Made by a program: the position numbers and the translations under genes. The notes under the pieces are model-generated. The model was given only the letters and a program-made list of their open reading frames with translations. It did not search any database and was not told where the DNA came from. From positions 1 through 52,017 of the forward strand of contig CACZBD010000020.1 of the NCBI GenBank assembly GCA_902779305.1: a stretch of DNA of 52,017 nt, written 5' to 3'. Source of the DNA: an uncultured Lachnospiraceae bacterium. GTDB taxonomy: Bacteria; Bacillota; Clostridia; Lachnospirales; Lachnospiraceae. Positions 24,604 through 34,329 of this stretch are shown piece after piece. How positions within the stretch are numbered: the first letter of the stretch is position 1; each line of letters begins with the position of its first letter.

Positions 24604-25791
24604 ATGGATAAATACTTATTCACATCCGAGTCCGTAACGGAAGGACATCCGGATAAAATGTGCGATGCGATCTCCGATGCGATCCTGGATGCTTTAATGG
24701 AAGCGGATCCTATGAGCCGCGTAGCCTGCGAGGCAGCATCCTGCACCGGATTTGTACTGGTGACCGGCGAGATCACGACGAATGCCTACGTGGACATTCC
24801 GAAGATCGTCAGGGACACCATAAAGGAGATCGGTTATACGAAATCCGAATACGGATTTGACGGCAACACCTGCGCGGTACTCACCGCCATCGACGAGCAG
24901 TCCGGCGACATCGCCATGGGCGTTGACAAAGCGCTGGAAGCCAAAGAGAACAAGATGAGCGATAGCGAGATCGAAGCGATCGGCGCCGGTGACCAGGGTA
25001 TGATGTTCGGCTACGCAACCAACGAAACCGAAGAGTACATGCCTTATTCCATTTCCTTAGCGCACAAGCTTGCCAAAAAGCTGACCGAAGTCAGAAAGAA
25101 CGGCACGCTGAAATACTTAAGACCCGACGGCAAGAGCCAGGTTTCCGTAGAGTATGACAAGGACGGCAAGCCGCTGCGTCTTGAAGCCGTGGTCCTTTCG
25201 ACCCAGCATGACGAAGACGTGACGCAGGAACAGATCCACGAAGACATCAAAAAGTATGTTTTCGATCCCGTTCTGCCGAAAGAGCTGATCGATGAAAACA
25301 CCAAGTTCTTCATCAACCCGACCGGCCGTTTCGTGATCGGCGGACCGCACGGTGACGCGGGACTTACCGGCCGCAAGATCATCGTAGACACCTACGGCGG
25401 ATTCGCACGTCACGGCGGCGGCGCATTCTCCGGCAAAGACTGCACGAAAGTGGACCGCAGCGCCGCCTATGCGGCAAGATATGTTGCCAAGAATATCGTT
25501 GCGGCAGGCCTTGCCGACAAGTGTGAGATCCAGCTGTCCTACGCGATCGGCGTGGCACAGCCCACTTCCATCATGGTGGACACCTTCGGCACCGGAAAAG
25601 TGGATGACGAAAAGCTTGTTTCCATCATCCGCGAGAATTTCGACCTGCGTCCGGCCGGCATCATCAAAATGCTCGACCTGCGCCGCCCGATCTACAAGCA
25701 GACCGCAGCCTACGGTCATTTCGGGCGCAACGATCTGAATCTTCCCTGGGAAGCTTTGAACAAGGTCGACGATCTGAAGAAGTATCTGTGA
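24604..25791 (+). CDS. metK: S-adenosylmethionine synthetase
   Basis: 395 residues, full length. Signatures: [20 protein letters not shown] (N-terminal methionine/ATP site), [12 protein letters not shown] (hexapeptide region), and [19 protein letters not shown]. It makes SAM from methionine and ATP. AAAGGAGGAG precedes the ATG. It is a single-gene unit controlled by the upstream SAM riboswitch, and ends at a bidirectional terminator shared with murA. Confidence 0.98.
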   Translation: MDKYLFTSESVTEGHPDKMCDAISDAILDALMEADPMSRVACEAASCTGFVLVTGEITTNAYVDIPKIVRDTIKEIGYTKSEYGFDGNTCAVLTAIDEQSGDIAMGVDKALEAKENKMSDSEIEAIGAGDQGMMFGYATNETEEYMPYSISLAHKLAKKLTEVRKNGTLKYLRPDGKSQVSVEYDKDGKPLRLEAVVLSTQHDEDVTQEQIHEDIKKYVFDPVLPKELIDENTKFFINPTGRFVIGGPHGDAGLTGRKIIVDTYGGFARHGGGAFSGKDCTKVDRSAAYAARYVAKNIVAAGLADKCEIQLSYAIGVAQPTSIMVDTFGTGKVDDEKLVSIIRENFDLRPAGIIKMLDLRRPIYKQTAAYGHFGRNDLNLPWEALNKVDDLKKYL

Positions 25792-25810
25792 TCCGTCCCT
25801 TATATGTCAG

Positions 25811-25858
25811 AAAAATACCGGGCAGAGGAAAACCTCTGCCCGGTAATCTTTTTATTTC
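25811..25858. terminator. Bidirectional terminator between metK and murA
   Basis: ACCGGGCAGAGG (25817-25828) pairs perfectly with CCTCTGCCCGGT (25833-25844) around AAAA. T-rich sequence follows on the plus strand, and AAAAAT precedes it, giving a T-run for the convergent murA transcript. Confidence 0.88.
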
Positions 25859-25883
25859 GTGATGATCATATTCTCCAAAAACT

Positions 25884-27176
25884 TCAGCCCACTTTCAGGC
25901 GGAATTTCTGGATCTCTTTTTCTTCGGACACCTTTTCGATCATGGCGCCAAGGTTTCTCAACTTCTGCGGGAAGTCTTCGTAGCCTCTTTCGATCAGCAC
26001 CACGTTCTCGATGGAGGTGATCCCGTCTGCCGCAAGTCCTGCAAGAACAAGCGCAGCGCCTGCGCGAAGATCCGGCGCGCTGATGCTTGCGCCCGTAAAC
26101 ATTTCCACGCCTTCGATGATGGCTGTATTTCCCTCGACTTTGACATTGCCGCCCATGCGGGCCAGCTCATCGATATACTTGAAGCGGTTCTCGAAGATGC
26201 TTTCCGTCACGACGCTGGTGCCTTTGGACAGCGCAAGCGTTACCGCGATCTGCGGCTGCATGTCCGTCGGGAACCCGGGATAAGGCAGGGTCTTTACATT
26301 TGTATGTGAAAGTTTCTTGCTTGCAACAACACGCAGGGAATCGTCAAATTCCTCCACTTCGCAGCCCATCTCGATCAGTTTTGCGGAAATGGATTCCAGA
26401 TGCTTGGGGATCACGTTGCGGATCATGATATCGCCTTTGGTGATCGCTGCCGCAAACATGAAGGTTCCGGCTTCGATCTGGTCCGGAATGATCGAATAGG
26501 TTGTGCCGTGCAGCTTGTTGACACCGCGGATACGGATCACATCGGTACCTGCGCCCTTGATATTGGCGCCCATGCTGTTTAAGAAGTTGGCAACATCAAC
26601 GACATGCGGCTCTTTGGCTGCATTTTCCAGAATGGTCATTCCTTCCGCAAGGGCTGCGCCGAGCATCAGATTGATGGTCGCGCCGACCGTTACGACATCC
26701 AGATAGATATGGTTGCCCGCAAGACGTTTTGCTTCCGCATTGATCAGACCGCCCGAAATATCAACAGAAGCGCCGAGCGCCCTGAAGCCTTTCAGATGCT
26801 GGTCGATCGGCCTGCTGCCGATATCGCAGCCGCCGGGCAGAGCAACAACCGCCCTGTGGTATTTTCCAAGAAGTGCTCCGAGCATGTAATAGGAAGCACG
26901 GATCTTACGGATATATCCTGCATCGATCGTAAAGTTGTCGATCATGGATGCGTTGATCTTCACGGTATGTCTGTCGAGACGTTCCACGATCACGCCGATA
27001 CTCTCCATGGCCTGGATCAGCACGTTCGTGTCCCTGACGTCCGGCATATTTTCAATGACCACGCTCTCATCCGTCATGGTCGCTGCCGCAAGTATCCCCA
27101 GCGCGGCATTTTTTGCACCGGCTATGTCCACTTCCCCGACAAGCGGTACTCCCCCTTTAATGATATACTGTTCCAA
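25884..27176 (-). CDS. murA: UDP-N-acetylglucosamine 1-carboxyvinyltransferase
   Basis: 430 residues. First committed step of peptidoglycan synthesis: transfer of enolpyruvate from PEP to UDP-GlcNAc. The EPSP-synthase-like fold is complete, with the PEP-binding KN in EVDIAGAKNAALG and the catalytic, fosfomycin-target cysteine in PGGCDIGSRPIDQHLKG (about residue 115). I use the TTG at 27176, preceded by AGGGGTG, because the protein then begins LEQYIIKGG as MurA normally does; the upstream GTG at 27224 has no ribosome site. Confidence 0.93.
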   Translation of the reverse strand: MEQYIIKGGVPLVGEVDIAGAKNAALGILAAATMTDESVVIENMPDVRDTNVLIQAMESIGVIVERLDRHTVKINASMIDNFTIDAGYIRKIRASYYMLGALLGKYHRAVVALPGGCDIGSRPIDQHLKGFRALGASVDISGGLINAEAKRLAGNHIYLDVVTVGATINLMLGAALAEGMTILENAAKEPHVVDVANFLNSMGANIKGAGTDVIRIRGVNKLHGTTYSIIPDQIEAGTFMFAAAITKGDIMIRNVIPKHLESISAKLIEMGCEVEEFDDSLRVVASKKLSHTNVKTLPYPGFPTDMQPQIAVTLALSKGTSVVTESIFENRFKYIDELARMGGNVKVEGNTAIIEGVEMFTGASISAPDLRAGAALVLAGLAADGITSIENVVLIERGYEDFPQKLRNLGAMIEKVSEEKEIQKFRLKVG

Positions 27177-27246
27177 AATATGACACCCCTGTATCTTTTG
27201 AAAGCGTTCTGTAATAAATAACACTTTTCTTTATAACATCTGCTTC

Positions 27247-27275
27247 ATTATATAACAATATCTAGTGGTTGTAAA
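27247..27275 (-). promoter_or_regulatory. murA promoter
   Basis: -35 TTTACA (27275-27270), 17-bp spacer, perfect -10 TATAAT (27252-27247). The leader to the TTG start is about 65 bases. Confidence 0.7.
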
Positions 27276-27321
27276 TTGACCCGGTACATTTTCAGAATAT
27301 TGCACAAATATTACAAAAATA

Positions 27322-28884
27322 TTACAGATAGTTTAGTGGATTTACTTGTGATCCGTTCACCAGGATCTCAAAATGCAGGTGCGGACCCGTGCTGACGCCC
27401 GTATTTCCGCTCAGTGCGATCTTTTCCCCCTGATTGACGCTCTGGCCTGCCTTGACCAGCACTTTGCTCAAATGCCCGTAGCGGGTGACTTTTCCGTCAG
27501 GATGCTCGATATACACGCAGTATCCGTAACCGCCGCCCCAGCCGGCACGGATGACGGTTCCGCCGCTGGATGCCACAACGCTGGTTCCCACAGGTGTTGA
27601 CCAGTCCACGCCCTTATGATAGGTGGACGCGCCCCTGGTCGGCGCTTTCCGCTTTCCGAACCGCGATGTGAGCCTGCCGCCCGAGATCGGTTTTAAGAAT
27701 GTCGGAGGCGCCTGGGTGCCGCGTTCGATGATCTTGGGAATGGCTTCCGCCACGATATTTTCATAGATGATATTCTTGGATTCAGCCGTGTCGTTCCTAT
27801 AAATGATGTCCGCCACGACTTTTCGGAATCCCGCAACGGGTTCCTGCTTGATCTCCTGATGGTTGGTGTACCATTCGTCGTTATCGATATAGACTACGTC
27901 CGCCTCGTAATTTTCCTCGTAGTAGATCTCTTCGGTACGGACCACGGAAAGCTCGGGCTGCGGGACCATCACGCGGACCATGTCGCCCGGCCGGATCATG
28001 GCCTGGGTGTTCGGGATCGTTTCCCGGTTCATGGCAATGATGTTTTCGACCGTCGTCCCGTTTTTCTGGGCGATCACGGAGAGGCTGTCGCCCGCTTCCA
28101 CTTCATAAACGGTGTCTTTTTCCTCTTTTTTGGTCACCTCGGCGATCGCATCTTCTAAGGAAGTGATCTTGTCCGCATCCACGTAAGCGCGGACCACTTC
28201 GACATTCTCCCCGAAATCCAATGATTTTACGCCAAAATCAAAGCCTTCGAGGGTCTGCTCTTTCGCTTCTTCGAAGAACGCATTCAGCTTTTTGATGGCG
28301 CCGGCGCTCGGGAAGATCTCCTCTTCCTCTTTCTTTTCAAGGTCTGCCGTCTTCACGACATTCGTGGTCAGCACGTTCAGTTCGCGCGAGGGGTCGAGCA
28401 CCATTTCCACCGTGTATTCGTTGTTTTCATCATATTTGCTTTTGGCCTGTTTCAGCAGTTCGAGCACTTCGTCGCTGCTGCTCAGATTTACGGTAAATTC
28501 ATTGATCTTGATCTCATAGACCGGCTGCTTGGTCTTGGCGATACTTTCCCGGAAGACCCTGTAAATGTTGTCTTTTATCAGTTCCTCATCATCGATCTGC
28601 CCGAAGATCACCTTTTCCCCGCTCATTGTCAGGTCAAAATCAAGAAGGACGAGGCCGTTGTTTTCCATCGCGATCCTGCGCCTTGCTTCCATGACCAGTT
28701 CGTCGACCCTCGAAGGATCCGATACCTTTCCCACCAGATTACTGTCAATAAAAACAGAGAATAAGTTATTCTTATCCTCTGAAAACCGCGCGATCGCGGG
28801 GACGACCATAAATACGAGCAATGCCGTTACCAGCATTGCTCCTATATGGTTGAATTTTATTGTTTTGGAGTACTTCCTAAGCAT
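27322..28884 (-). CDS. LysM-G5-M23 peptidoglycan endopeptidase
   Basis: 520 residues. One N-terminal membrane anchor (about 14-33), a helical region, a LysM domain (about 283-325, YEVEAGDSLSVIAQKNGTT), a G5 domain (about 335-410), and a C-terminal M23/LytM domain. The M23 metal ligands are visible in YHKGVDWSTPVG and HLHFEILVNG, with YGHLS between, so it should be an active zinc D,L-endopeptidase acting at the cell surface in wall remodelling or sporulation. GGAAAGG precedes the ATG. The repeat-rich membrane protein lies 37 bases upstream, probably in the same operon. Confidence 0.9.
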   Translation of the reverse strand: MLRKYSKTIKFNHIGAMLVTALLVFMVVPAIARFSEDKNNLFSVFIDSNLVGKVSDPSRVDELVMEARRRIAMENNGLVLLDFDLTMSGEKVIFGQIDDEELIKDNIYRVFRESIAKTKQPVYEIKINEFTVNLSSSDEVLELLKQAKSKYDENNEYTVEMVLDPSRELNVLTTNVVKTADLEKKEEEEIFPSAGAIKKLNAFFEEAKEQTLEGFDFGVKSLDFGENVEVVRAYVDADKITSLEDAIAEVTKKEEKDTVYEVEAGDSLSVIAQKNGTTVENIIAMNRETIPNTQAMIRPGDMVRVMVPQPELSVVRTEEIYYEENYEADVVYIDNDEWYTNHQEIKQEPVAGFRKVVADIIYRNDTAESKNIIYENIVAEAIPKIIERGTQAPPTFLKPISGGRLTSRFGKRKAPTRGASTYHKGVDWSTPVGTSVVASSGGTVIRAGWGGGYGYCVYIEHPDGKVTRYGHLSKVLVKAGQSVNQGEKIALSGNTGVSTGPHLHFEILVNGSQVNPLNYL

Positions 28885-28921
28885 GTGGCCTTTCCGGAAA
28901 ACTTACAGAATAGATAAAGCC

Positions 28922-29758
28922 TTAATAGATAAAGCCAAGGATATAAAGCATCAGCACTGCGATATTTGCAAGACCGATGACCGTTGAAGCGATCGCAAAG
29001 ATCTTGATCAGGATCAGGGATTTCTTGCTCTGTTCCACGACCTGTGTGCCCTGTTCCGTGATCGCTGCCTGTACGTTCCGGTAACATTTCACGTTCTCTT
29101 TGTGCACATGCTCTTCCATGTTGTTGTAGTACTGGGCAAGCGTGGATACCAGCGGATTCTCTTTATCCTTTTCTTCTTTTTCGGCAGGCTTTTCTTCTGT
29201 CTCTGCCTTCTCTTCGACCGGCGCAGGTGCAGTGATTGCCGCAGCTTCTTCTTTCTTATTCAGTAATTCACGGATCGCAAGTAACAGATCTGTATTATTG
29301 GCTACGGCGCGTAAGATCTCCTCTTTGGAAGCGGGATCCATCTGCGCGGTCGGTGCTTCCTGCATGCGGGGCGCTCTTGCTGCATTTCCCGCATTTGCCG
29401 CAACCTGATCGATGGCCTTTAAGATCTCTTTCTCGGATGCATAGACTTCCTCTTTGACATCATCAATGCAGTCGGCAAAGATCTCTAACTGTTTGGAATT
29501 GCTCTTTTCGATCGCGCCGGCGATCTCTTCGATCCCTGCGCCTGCGCTTTCGCTCTCATAGCCGCCACGGCCCATTGCGCGGCTCATGCCCATGCCACGA
29601 TCAACCATGCCGCGATCAACCATACCACGATCGCCCATGTCGCCTCTGTCAGGTCTTTCCATTCTCTCGGCCCTGTCGCCTCTGTCAAAACGGTCTCTTG
29701 CGCCGCGGTCAGATCCCATCCGGTCTCTTCCGCTAAATCTGTCCCTAATGCTCTCCAT
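28922..29758 (-). CDS. Repeat-rich, C-terminally anchored protein of unknown function
   Basis: 278 residues, start chosen at the ATG at 29758 behind GGAGG. Three parts: an N-terminal Arg/Asp/Gly/Met-rich stretch with short repeats (DRGMVDRGMV; about 1-65), a helical acidic middle with an Ala/Pro/Glu linker (PAPVEEKAETEEKPAEKEEK), and one C-terminal transmembrane helix (about 250-272). It looks like a tail-anchored scaffold with a positively charged disordered head. I recognise no family. Confidence 0.7.
   Translation of the reverse strand: MESIRDRFSGRDRMGSDRGARDRFDRGDRAERMERPDRGDMGDRGMVDRGMVDRGMGMSRAMGRGGYESESAGAGIEEIAGAIEKSNSKQLEIFADCIDDVKEEVYASEKEILKAIDQVAANAGNAARAPRMQEAPTAQMDPASKEEILRAVANNTDLLLAIRELLNKKEEAAAITAPAPVEEKAETEEKPAEKEEKDKENPLVSTLAQYYNNMEEHVHKENVKCYRNVQAAITEQGTQVVEQSKKSLILIKIFAIASTVIGLANIAVLMLYILGFIY
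29580..29641. repeat. Short tandem repeats encoding DRGM-type motifs
   Basis: About four copies of a 15-base unit related to CCATGCCACGATCAA run in frame through the gene above and encode DRGMV repeats. It is coding microsatellite-like sequence, prone to copy-number change. Confidence 0.6.
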
Positions 29759-29832
29759 GACTGTCCTCCGTATATTTTCGCTTTCGCATGATATTTTGCT
29801 TTTGCGTCCCCTACATGATTTCCCCGCATATT

Positions 29833-30954
29833 TTAGCATTTATTCGTTGGAAATACAAGCAATTGTCGCTCCCTTCTCTTATTTCTTCTGATCCGGTTGA
29901 TATGACGCTCAAAGTCGCCGTTATGCAGCAGTTCGGATAAAACATACTGTTCAAACAACGGAACGGTGCAGGAATAAAACCCCAGTTTATCCTCAAACGC
30001 CGCTTCCATGGATGCCGGAAGCAACAGATACCCGATCCTCATGGAAGGCGCTATGGTCTTGGAAAACGTGTTCAGATAGATCACGCCCATCGCTCCGGCC
30101 ATGGAAAACAGCGTGTCCTCCGGTTTTGTGGAAACGGTCAGTTCGGAATCATAATTGTCTTCGATCAGGATCGCCCCGCGCTCTTTTGCCCAGCCCAGAT
30201 ATTCCTTTTTCTTGGAAATACTTACGGAAATGCCGCTCGGAAAGCTGTTAAACGGCGTGACATGCAGCACCGATGCTTTTGTCTTCTTCAGTTCTTTCGA
30301 CGAGATCCCGTCCGCCGTCAGAGGAAGCGGATCAACACGAACACCCAAAGATGCATACACTTTCGGGATCTTGTCATAACAGGGATCCTCGATCGCAAAC
30401 ACCCTGTCGTTTCCGATGAGCTGCGCGATCAGCCCGTAGAGATATTCCGCTCCCGATCCGATGATGACCTGCGACGGGTTCACATGGATCCCGCGGCTTC
30501 TTGCCAGATACCCGCAGATCTCCCGTCTGAGTTCCATGCAGCCTTTTCCGGGTGATTTTACCAGGATCCTGTCTCCGTAGTCCTGCAGGACTCTGCGCAT
30601 AGTTTTCGCCAAAACGCTGTAAGGAAACTCACCGACGCTGTGCGGAAGGATCTGCGGCCCGGGAATCTGTGGTTTTCTTTCCGGATCCGGTCCGCTTTCC
30701 GACAGAAAATCCGCTTCCTTATATATGACAAAGCAGCCGCTCCGCTCTCTTGATTCGGCATACCCCTCATCGCAAAGAAGGGACAGGGCATGTTCGACCG
30801 TGATCAGACTGAGGCCGGTCTCCGAAGCGATCAGCCGCTTGGACGGAAGCTTCGTGCCGTACGGATAAACACCGGCCGTGATGTCTCTGATCAGGAAACG
30901 GTAAAGCTGGAGATAGGCAGGTTCTTTTGTGTCTTTTGTAATGGAATAATTCAT
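29833..30954 (-). CDS. MocR/PdxR-like GntR regulator with truncated aminotransferase domain
   Basis: 373 residues. GntR winged helix (about 12-78, YGTKLPSKRLIASETGLSLITVEHAL) fused to a fold-type I aminotransferase domain with the PLP lysine in NTFSKTIAPSMRIGYLLLP. MocR proteins usually have 450-480 residues; this one ends in a non-homologous tail (RERQLLVFPTNKC) just after the HINRIRR helix and lacks the small C-terminal subdomain with the substrate-carboxylate arginine. It faces an ECF transporter gene, the arrangement known for PdxR and vitamin B6 uptake. No ribosome site is seen before the ATG. Confidence 0.8.
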   Translation of the reverse strand: MNYSITKDTKEPAYLQLYRFLIRDITAGVYPYGTKLPSKRLIASETGLSLITVEHALSLLCDEGYAESRERSGCFVIYKEADFLSESGPDPERKPQIPGPQILPHSVGEFPYSVLAKTMRRVLQDYGDRILVKSPGKGCMELRREICGYLARSRGIHVNPSQVIIGSGAEYLYGLIAQLIGNDRVFAIEDPCYDKIPKVYASLGVRVDPLPLTADGISSKELKKTKASVLHVTPFNSFPSGISVSISKKKEYLGWAKERGAILIEDNYDSELTVSTKPEDTLFSMAGAMGVIYLNTFSKTIAPSMRIGYLLLPASMEAAFEDKLGFYSCTVPLFEQYVLSELLHNGDFERHINRIRRNKRRERQLLVFPTNKC

Positions 30955-30974
30955 CTGGTCTTATAAAATTCTTT

Positions 30975-31004
30975 CATTCTGGATATTTTTACATGTTCAG
31001 AATG
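30975..31004. promoter_or_regulatory. Inverted repeat in the MocR/ECF divergent region
   Basis: CATTCTG (30975-30981) and CAGAATG (30998-31004) form a perfect 7-bp inverted repeat 16 bases apart, centred between the two divergent start codons. A further TTCAGAA-like copy (TTTCAGAAA) lies near 31019. Likely MocR binding site. Confidence 0.5.
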
Positions 31005-31045
31005 AGTATATGCTCGTTTTCAGAAAAAGTAAAGGAGCAACGACC

Positions 31046-31663
31046 ATGTATGCAAAAAACACCATCGGAGAGAACAAAACCATGCTGATGAGAAACACAA
31101 CCCGCGAAACCACCATTCGTCTGACCATCACGGCCGTGTTTATGGCCTTAAACATCGCCTTCAGTTCCTTCGGGATCCCGGTTCCGGGCGGACATCTGTA
31201 TCTGTGCGACATGGTCATCTGTCTTGCGGCGATCCTTTTGAATCCGTTCGAAGCTTTTGTTGTCGGCGGCATCGGTTCCTTTATCGGGGATCTGATCTTC
31301 TATCCCCTGCCGATGTTTGTGTCCCTTGTGACCCACGGATTACAGGCCGTCGTGATCTCGCTGCTGTCCCATAAGATCCTGAAAAATCACAGGAAGCTCG
31401 CTTCCGGGATCGGCGTGAGTGTCGGCGCGATCATCATGGTCGTCGGGTACACGCTCGGAAAAGCCTTTGTTTACAGCACGCCGGAATATGCGCTGATCAA
31501 GCTTCCCTATGAGATCCTGCAGGGTGTGACGGGCGCTGTGCTCGGTATGATCCTCTGCTTCAGTTTCGGGATCGGAAAACTGTTTGAAAAAACGATCGCA
31601 CAGGCACCTGGTAACAACCGGCCCGGAGAACAGACAAAGCCTGAAGGGAGGGATCATGAATGA
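31046..31663 (+). CDS. ECF transporter S component (possibly for vitamin B6)
   Basis: 205 residues with five to six membrane helices. The family look is clear: TIRLTITAVFMALNIAFSSF at the start, PVPGGHLYLCDMVICL, and GGIGSFIGDLIFYPL. S components bind a vitamin and work with a shared energising module (EcfAA'T) encoded elsewhere. Divergence from a MocR/PdxR-like regulator suggests pyridoxine or pyridoxal. Start at 31046 behind AAAGGAG. It overlaps the next gene by four bases. Confidence 0.8.
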   Translation: MYAKNTIGENKTMLMRNTTRETTIRLTITAVFMALNIAFSSFGIPVPGGHLYLCDMVICLAAILLNPFEAFVVGGIGSFIGDLIFYPLPMFVSLVTHGLQAVVISLLSHKILKNHRKLASGIGVSVGAIIMVVGYTLGKAFVYSTPEYALIKLPYEILQGVTGAVLGMILCFSFGIGKLFEKTIAQAPGNNRPGEQTKPEGRDHE

Positions 31664-32223
31664 TCGATCAGATCAGAGAACAGGCAGAACAGGTAACAAG
31701 AGAACTATGTGAAAAAGCCGGCCTGAAAAAGGGACAGATCCTTGTGGTCGGCTGTTCCTCTTCCGAGGTCTGCGGGGATAAGATCGGGAGCAATTCCAAT
31801 CTGGAAGTGGCAGAATCCGTATTCGCCGGGATCTATGCCGTAACAGGAGAACTTGGGATCTATCTTGCCGCCCAATGCTGCGAGCATTTAAACCGCGCGA
31901 TCATCATTGAGGAAGAGGCCATCGCAAATAAAGACATCGAGATCGTAAACGTCGTTCCGCAGCCTAAAGCAGGCGGTTCGTTTGCGACTACCGCATATCA
32001 CACTTTTTCGCATCCCGTTGCGCTTGAAGAGATCAGAGCCGACGCCGGGATCGACATCGGGGACACGTTCATCGGCATGCACTTAAAAAGAGTGGCAGTG
32101 CCCGTCCGTCTCCAAAATCATGAGATCGGGCAGGCACATATCACAGCCGCAAGAGTCCGCCCCAAATTCATCGGCGGATCCCGCGCAATTTATGATGAAG
32201 TTTTAAGCGGCGGATCAAGATAA
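31660..32223 (+). CDS. TIGR01440/UPF0340 family protein (YwlG-like)
   Basis: 187 residues of the YwlG-type family: ILVVGCSSSEVCGDKIGS, LAAQCCEHLNRAIIIEE, VNVVPQPKAGGSFATTAY and HLKRVAVPVR. No biochemical function is established that I can name. The ATGA overlap with the ECF transporter gene shows the two are translated together, so a role linked to the imported vitamin is plausible. Confidence 0.88.
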   Translation: MIDQIREQAEQVTRELCEKAGLKKGQILVVGCSSSEVCGDKIGSNSNLEVAESVFAGIYAVTGELGIYLAAQCCEHLNRAIIIEEEAIANKDIEIVNVVPQPKAGGSFATTAYHTFSHPVALEEIRADAGIDIGDTFIGMHLKRVAVPVRLQNHEIGQAHITAARVRPKFIGGSRAIYDEVLSGGSR

Positions 32224-32231
32224 GCATTTTA

Positions 32232-34298
32232 TCATCTGCTGACGGTAATGCTGTCTCCGCTCTCACCCAGAAAGGCGATATAGCCGCCGGAAGGTGTCGG
32301 AAGATCGTTTCCGATGCCTTTTATGTGCGAATTATAGATGACCTCTCCGTATTTGTCATAGACGTAAACCGCGCTGTTTTCCGGCCTTTCCGCGATCTTG
32401 AGCGGCTTGTTTTTGATGCCCTTGCCGATCCGGAACCAGGCTGCCTGACAGTCGGTCAGTTCGATCACGGCATCTCCTGCCAGTTCTTTTGCATCGTCTG
32501 CCAAAACATATTCCGTACCATTGCTGAGTATGAGCGCGTTTCCGTCCTTTCCGCGTTTAACTTTCAGATCGATGAGATCCCTGTTGATGCTCGAGGGGAT
32601 GGAAAGCGGGGCAAGCGCCAGCGTTTCGTCCTGAATCTTTAAGATCCTGGATCCCATGGAAGTCACACAGTACAGATATCCTTCGATCACATCGGAAAGG
32701 TAGACTCTGACCACACCTGTATCGTAGGCTGCTGAAGAATACAGATCGTTATCAAGCAGAAAGGGGTTTACTTCCAATTCTTTCCACTTTGCAAGAACCT
32801 CCTGTGAAACCGGATTCTTTTCCAGTTTCTGCCCCACATAAGTGTTTCTTTCAAGATCACCAAGGCCCGGCAAAGGCTGCCTGCCTCTTTGCGCAAGAAA
32901 AACAGTTCCCTCTTTTTCCACGAAGGATACAAACACCGGACCGGTGGCAATTCTTGCCGTGGAAAGATCGCCGTTTTCGATCTCAAACGCGAGTTTTACA
33001 AACTCCCCGTCCTGTGTCAAAAGATAATCCGTTGCCGTCGTTCTTGTCGCACCGTGGTTCTCCACATGCATGTATTTATGATCCGGAAAAGTCACCCGGC
33101 AGATCGTTGCCCCCTCTCCCAGATCATTCTGAACGGCGTAGACTCCTTCGTAGCCATCATACGATCCCGGGATCTTCGAAACGGTTTGAACCTCCGGATC
33201 CGGCTTTTCGGAAACATCGATCCCTTCTTCCTGCAGCACAACATCCAGAAGCGCCTGTGCAACCATGCCGTTGTATGTGCTGGTCCCACCGTTCGTCAGA
33301 ACCGCCACGCTGATCTCTTCTTCAGGCGCCGTCAATAAAATGGCATGGTTCATTCCGGTATCCCCGCCCTTGTATTGTACCGATACATTTTTCTCTTCAT
33401 ACTTCGGAAGAGAGACTACGTCCCATCCGCTTCCGTTTTGATCCAGATATGTGTCTGCGTCCGCTTTCCATTTTTGAGCCATTTCTTTTTTTGCTTCTTC
33501 GGATAGAATAGTTGGATTCCCGGCAAAAAAGGCTGACCCGAAATCCGCAACATCGGCTGCACTCGCATAGATCCCGCCTGCTCCGCCGCACATGGTCATG
33601 GTATTTTCATAAAGGACGCCGTCCGGAGAATAGCCCGGAACCAGGTTTTCTTTCCGAATCATATCGATCGCCGTACCTGTATCTTTGCATGAAAGCGGCG
33701 CAACAAGCTTTTCCATGTAATCCGTATAAGGCATGTGGGTCACGTTTTCCACGATAAGTTCCAAAAGATCAAACCCGTCGTTGCAGTAAGATGCATATTT
33801 TCCGGGATCCGCTTTCAGCCTCTGTGTGGACAGCTGCTTCAGCAGCGTGTCATGGTGCAGTGTATCGTTATCATTGTAAAGAAACGTACCCTGCATTGTC
33901 GTTCCCATGATCCCCGAGGTGTGATCCGTCAGCATGCGGACCGTGATGTCTTTATAGCGCTCATCCGCCATGGTAAATTCCGGGATATAAGTTGTGACCG
34001 GTGCATCCAAGTCTACTTTTCCTTCGTCCGCAAGGTGCATGACCGCAGCCGTTACATAGACCTTGCTGACCGAACCCACACAGTAAATGTATTCCGGGGA
34101 TACGGTCTCTTCATCACTCTGCATATCCTGCGGTTTTTCGATATCAGTTTCTCTGTTTTCTTCTGCGCTGTCCGCGCGCACCTGTGTCCTTGAAAAGGCA
34201 GCGGTGCCTGTAAGCAAAATGGCCGCAAGAAATGCGATCGCCGTGATTTTTATAAATTGCCTTTTGTTGATATATTTGCTGTTTCCGTTATTTCTCAT
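32232..34298 (-). CDS. Exported serine hydrolase (class C beta-lactamase / PBP4* fold)
   Basis: 688 residues. An N-terminal signal or anchor (about 16-36) precedes a beta-lactamase-type domain with the catalytic serine in VGSVSKVY (about residue 75), a tyrosine-containing YCND (about 170) and KGGD (about 310) in place of KTG. The C-terminal 300 residues are beta-rich and unassigned. Such proteins act on peptides, esters or cell-wall precursors outside the cell. GGAG precedes the ATG; it lies about 30 bases behind the ABC permease, so it is likely the last gene of that operon. Confidence 0.85.
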   Translation of the reverse strand: MRNNGNSKYINKRQFIKITAIAFLAAILLTGTAAFSRTQVRADSAEENRETDIEKPQDMQSDEETVSPEYIYCVGSVSKVYVTAAVMHLADEGKVDLDAPVTTYIPEFTMADERYKDITVRMLTDHTSGIMGTTMQGTFLYNDNDTLHHDTLLKQLSTQRLKADPGKYASYCNDGFDLLELIVENVTHMPYTDYMEKLVAPLSCKDTGTAIDMIRKENLVPGYSPDGVLYENTMTMCGGAGGIYASAADVADFGSAFFAGNPTILSEEAKKEMAQKWKADADTYLDQNGSGWDVVSLPKYEEKNVSVQYKGGDTGMNHAILLTAPEEEISVAVLTNGGTSTYNGMVAQALLDVVLQEEGIDVSEKPDPEVQTVSKIPGSYDGYEGVYAVQNDLGEGATICRVTFPDHKYMHVENHGATRTTATDYLLTQDGEFVKLAFEIENGDLSTARIATGPVFVSFVEKEGTVFLAQRGRQPLPGLGDLERNTYVGQKLEKNPVSQEVLAKWKELEVNPFLLDNDLYSSAAYDTGVVRVYLSDVIEGYLYCVTSMGSRILKIQDETLALAPLSIPSSINRDLIDLKVKRGKDGNALILSNGTEYVLADDAKELAGDAVIELTDCQAAWFRIGKGIKNKPLKIAERPENSAVYVYDKYGEVIYNSHIKGIGNDLPTPSGGYIAFLGESGDSITVSR

Positions 34299-34329
34299 CT
34301 GCGGTCTCCTTTCTTCATTCCTTCCGGTC

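Noticed and set aside
29580..29641. Repeats that could suggest a CRISPR array
   Set aside because: The units are about 15 bases, contiguous and in frame with a protein; there are no spacers and no cas genes.
30905..30960. Leaderless promoter for the MocR gene
   Set aside because: TATAAG lies five bases before the ATG, but there is no -35 or extended -10 element, so the evidence is too weak.
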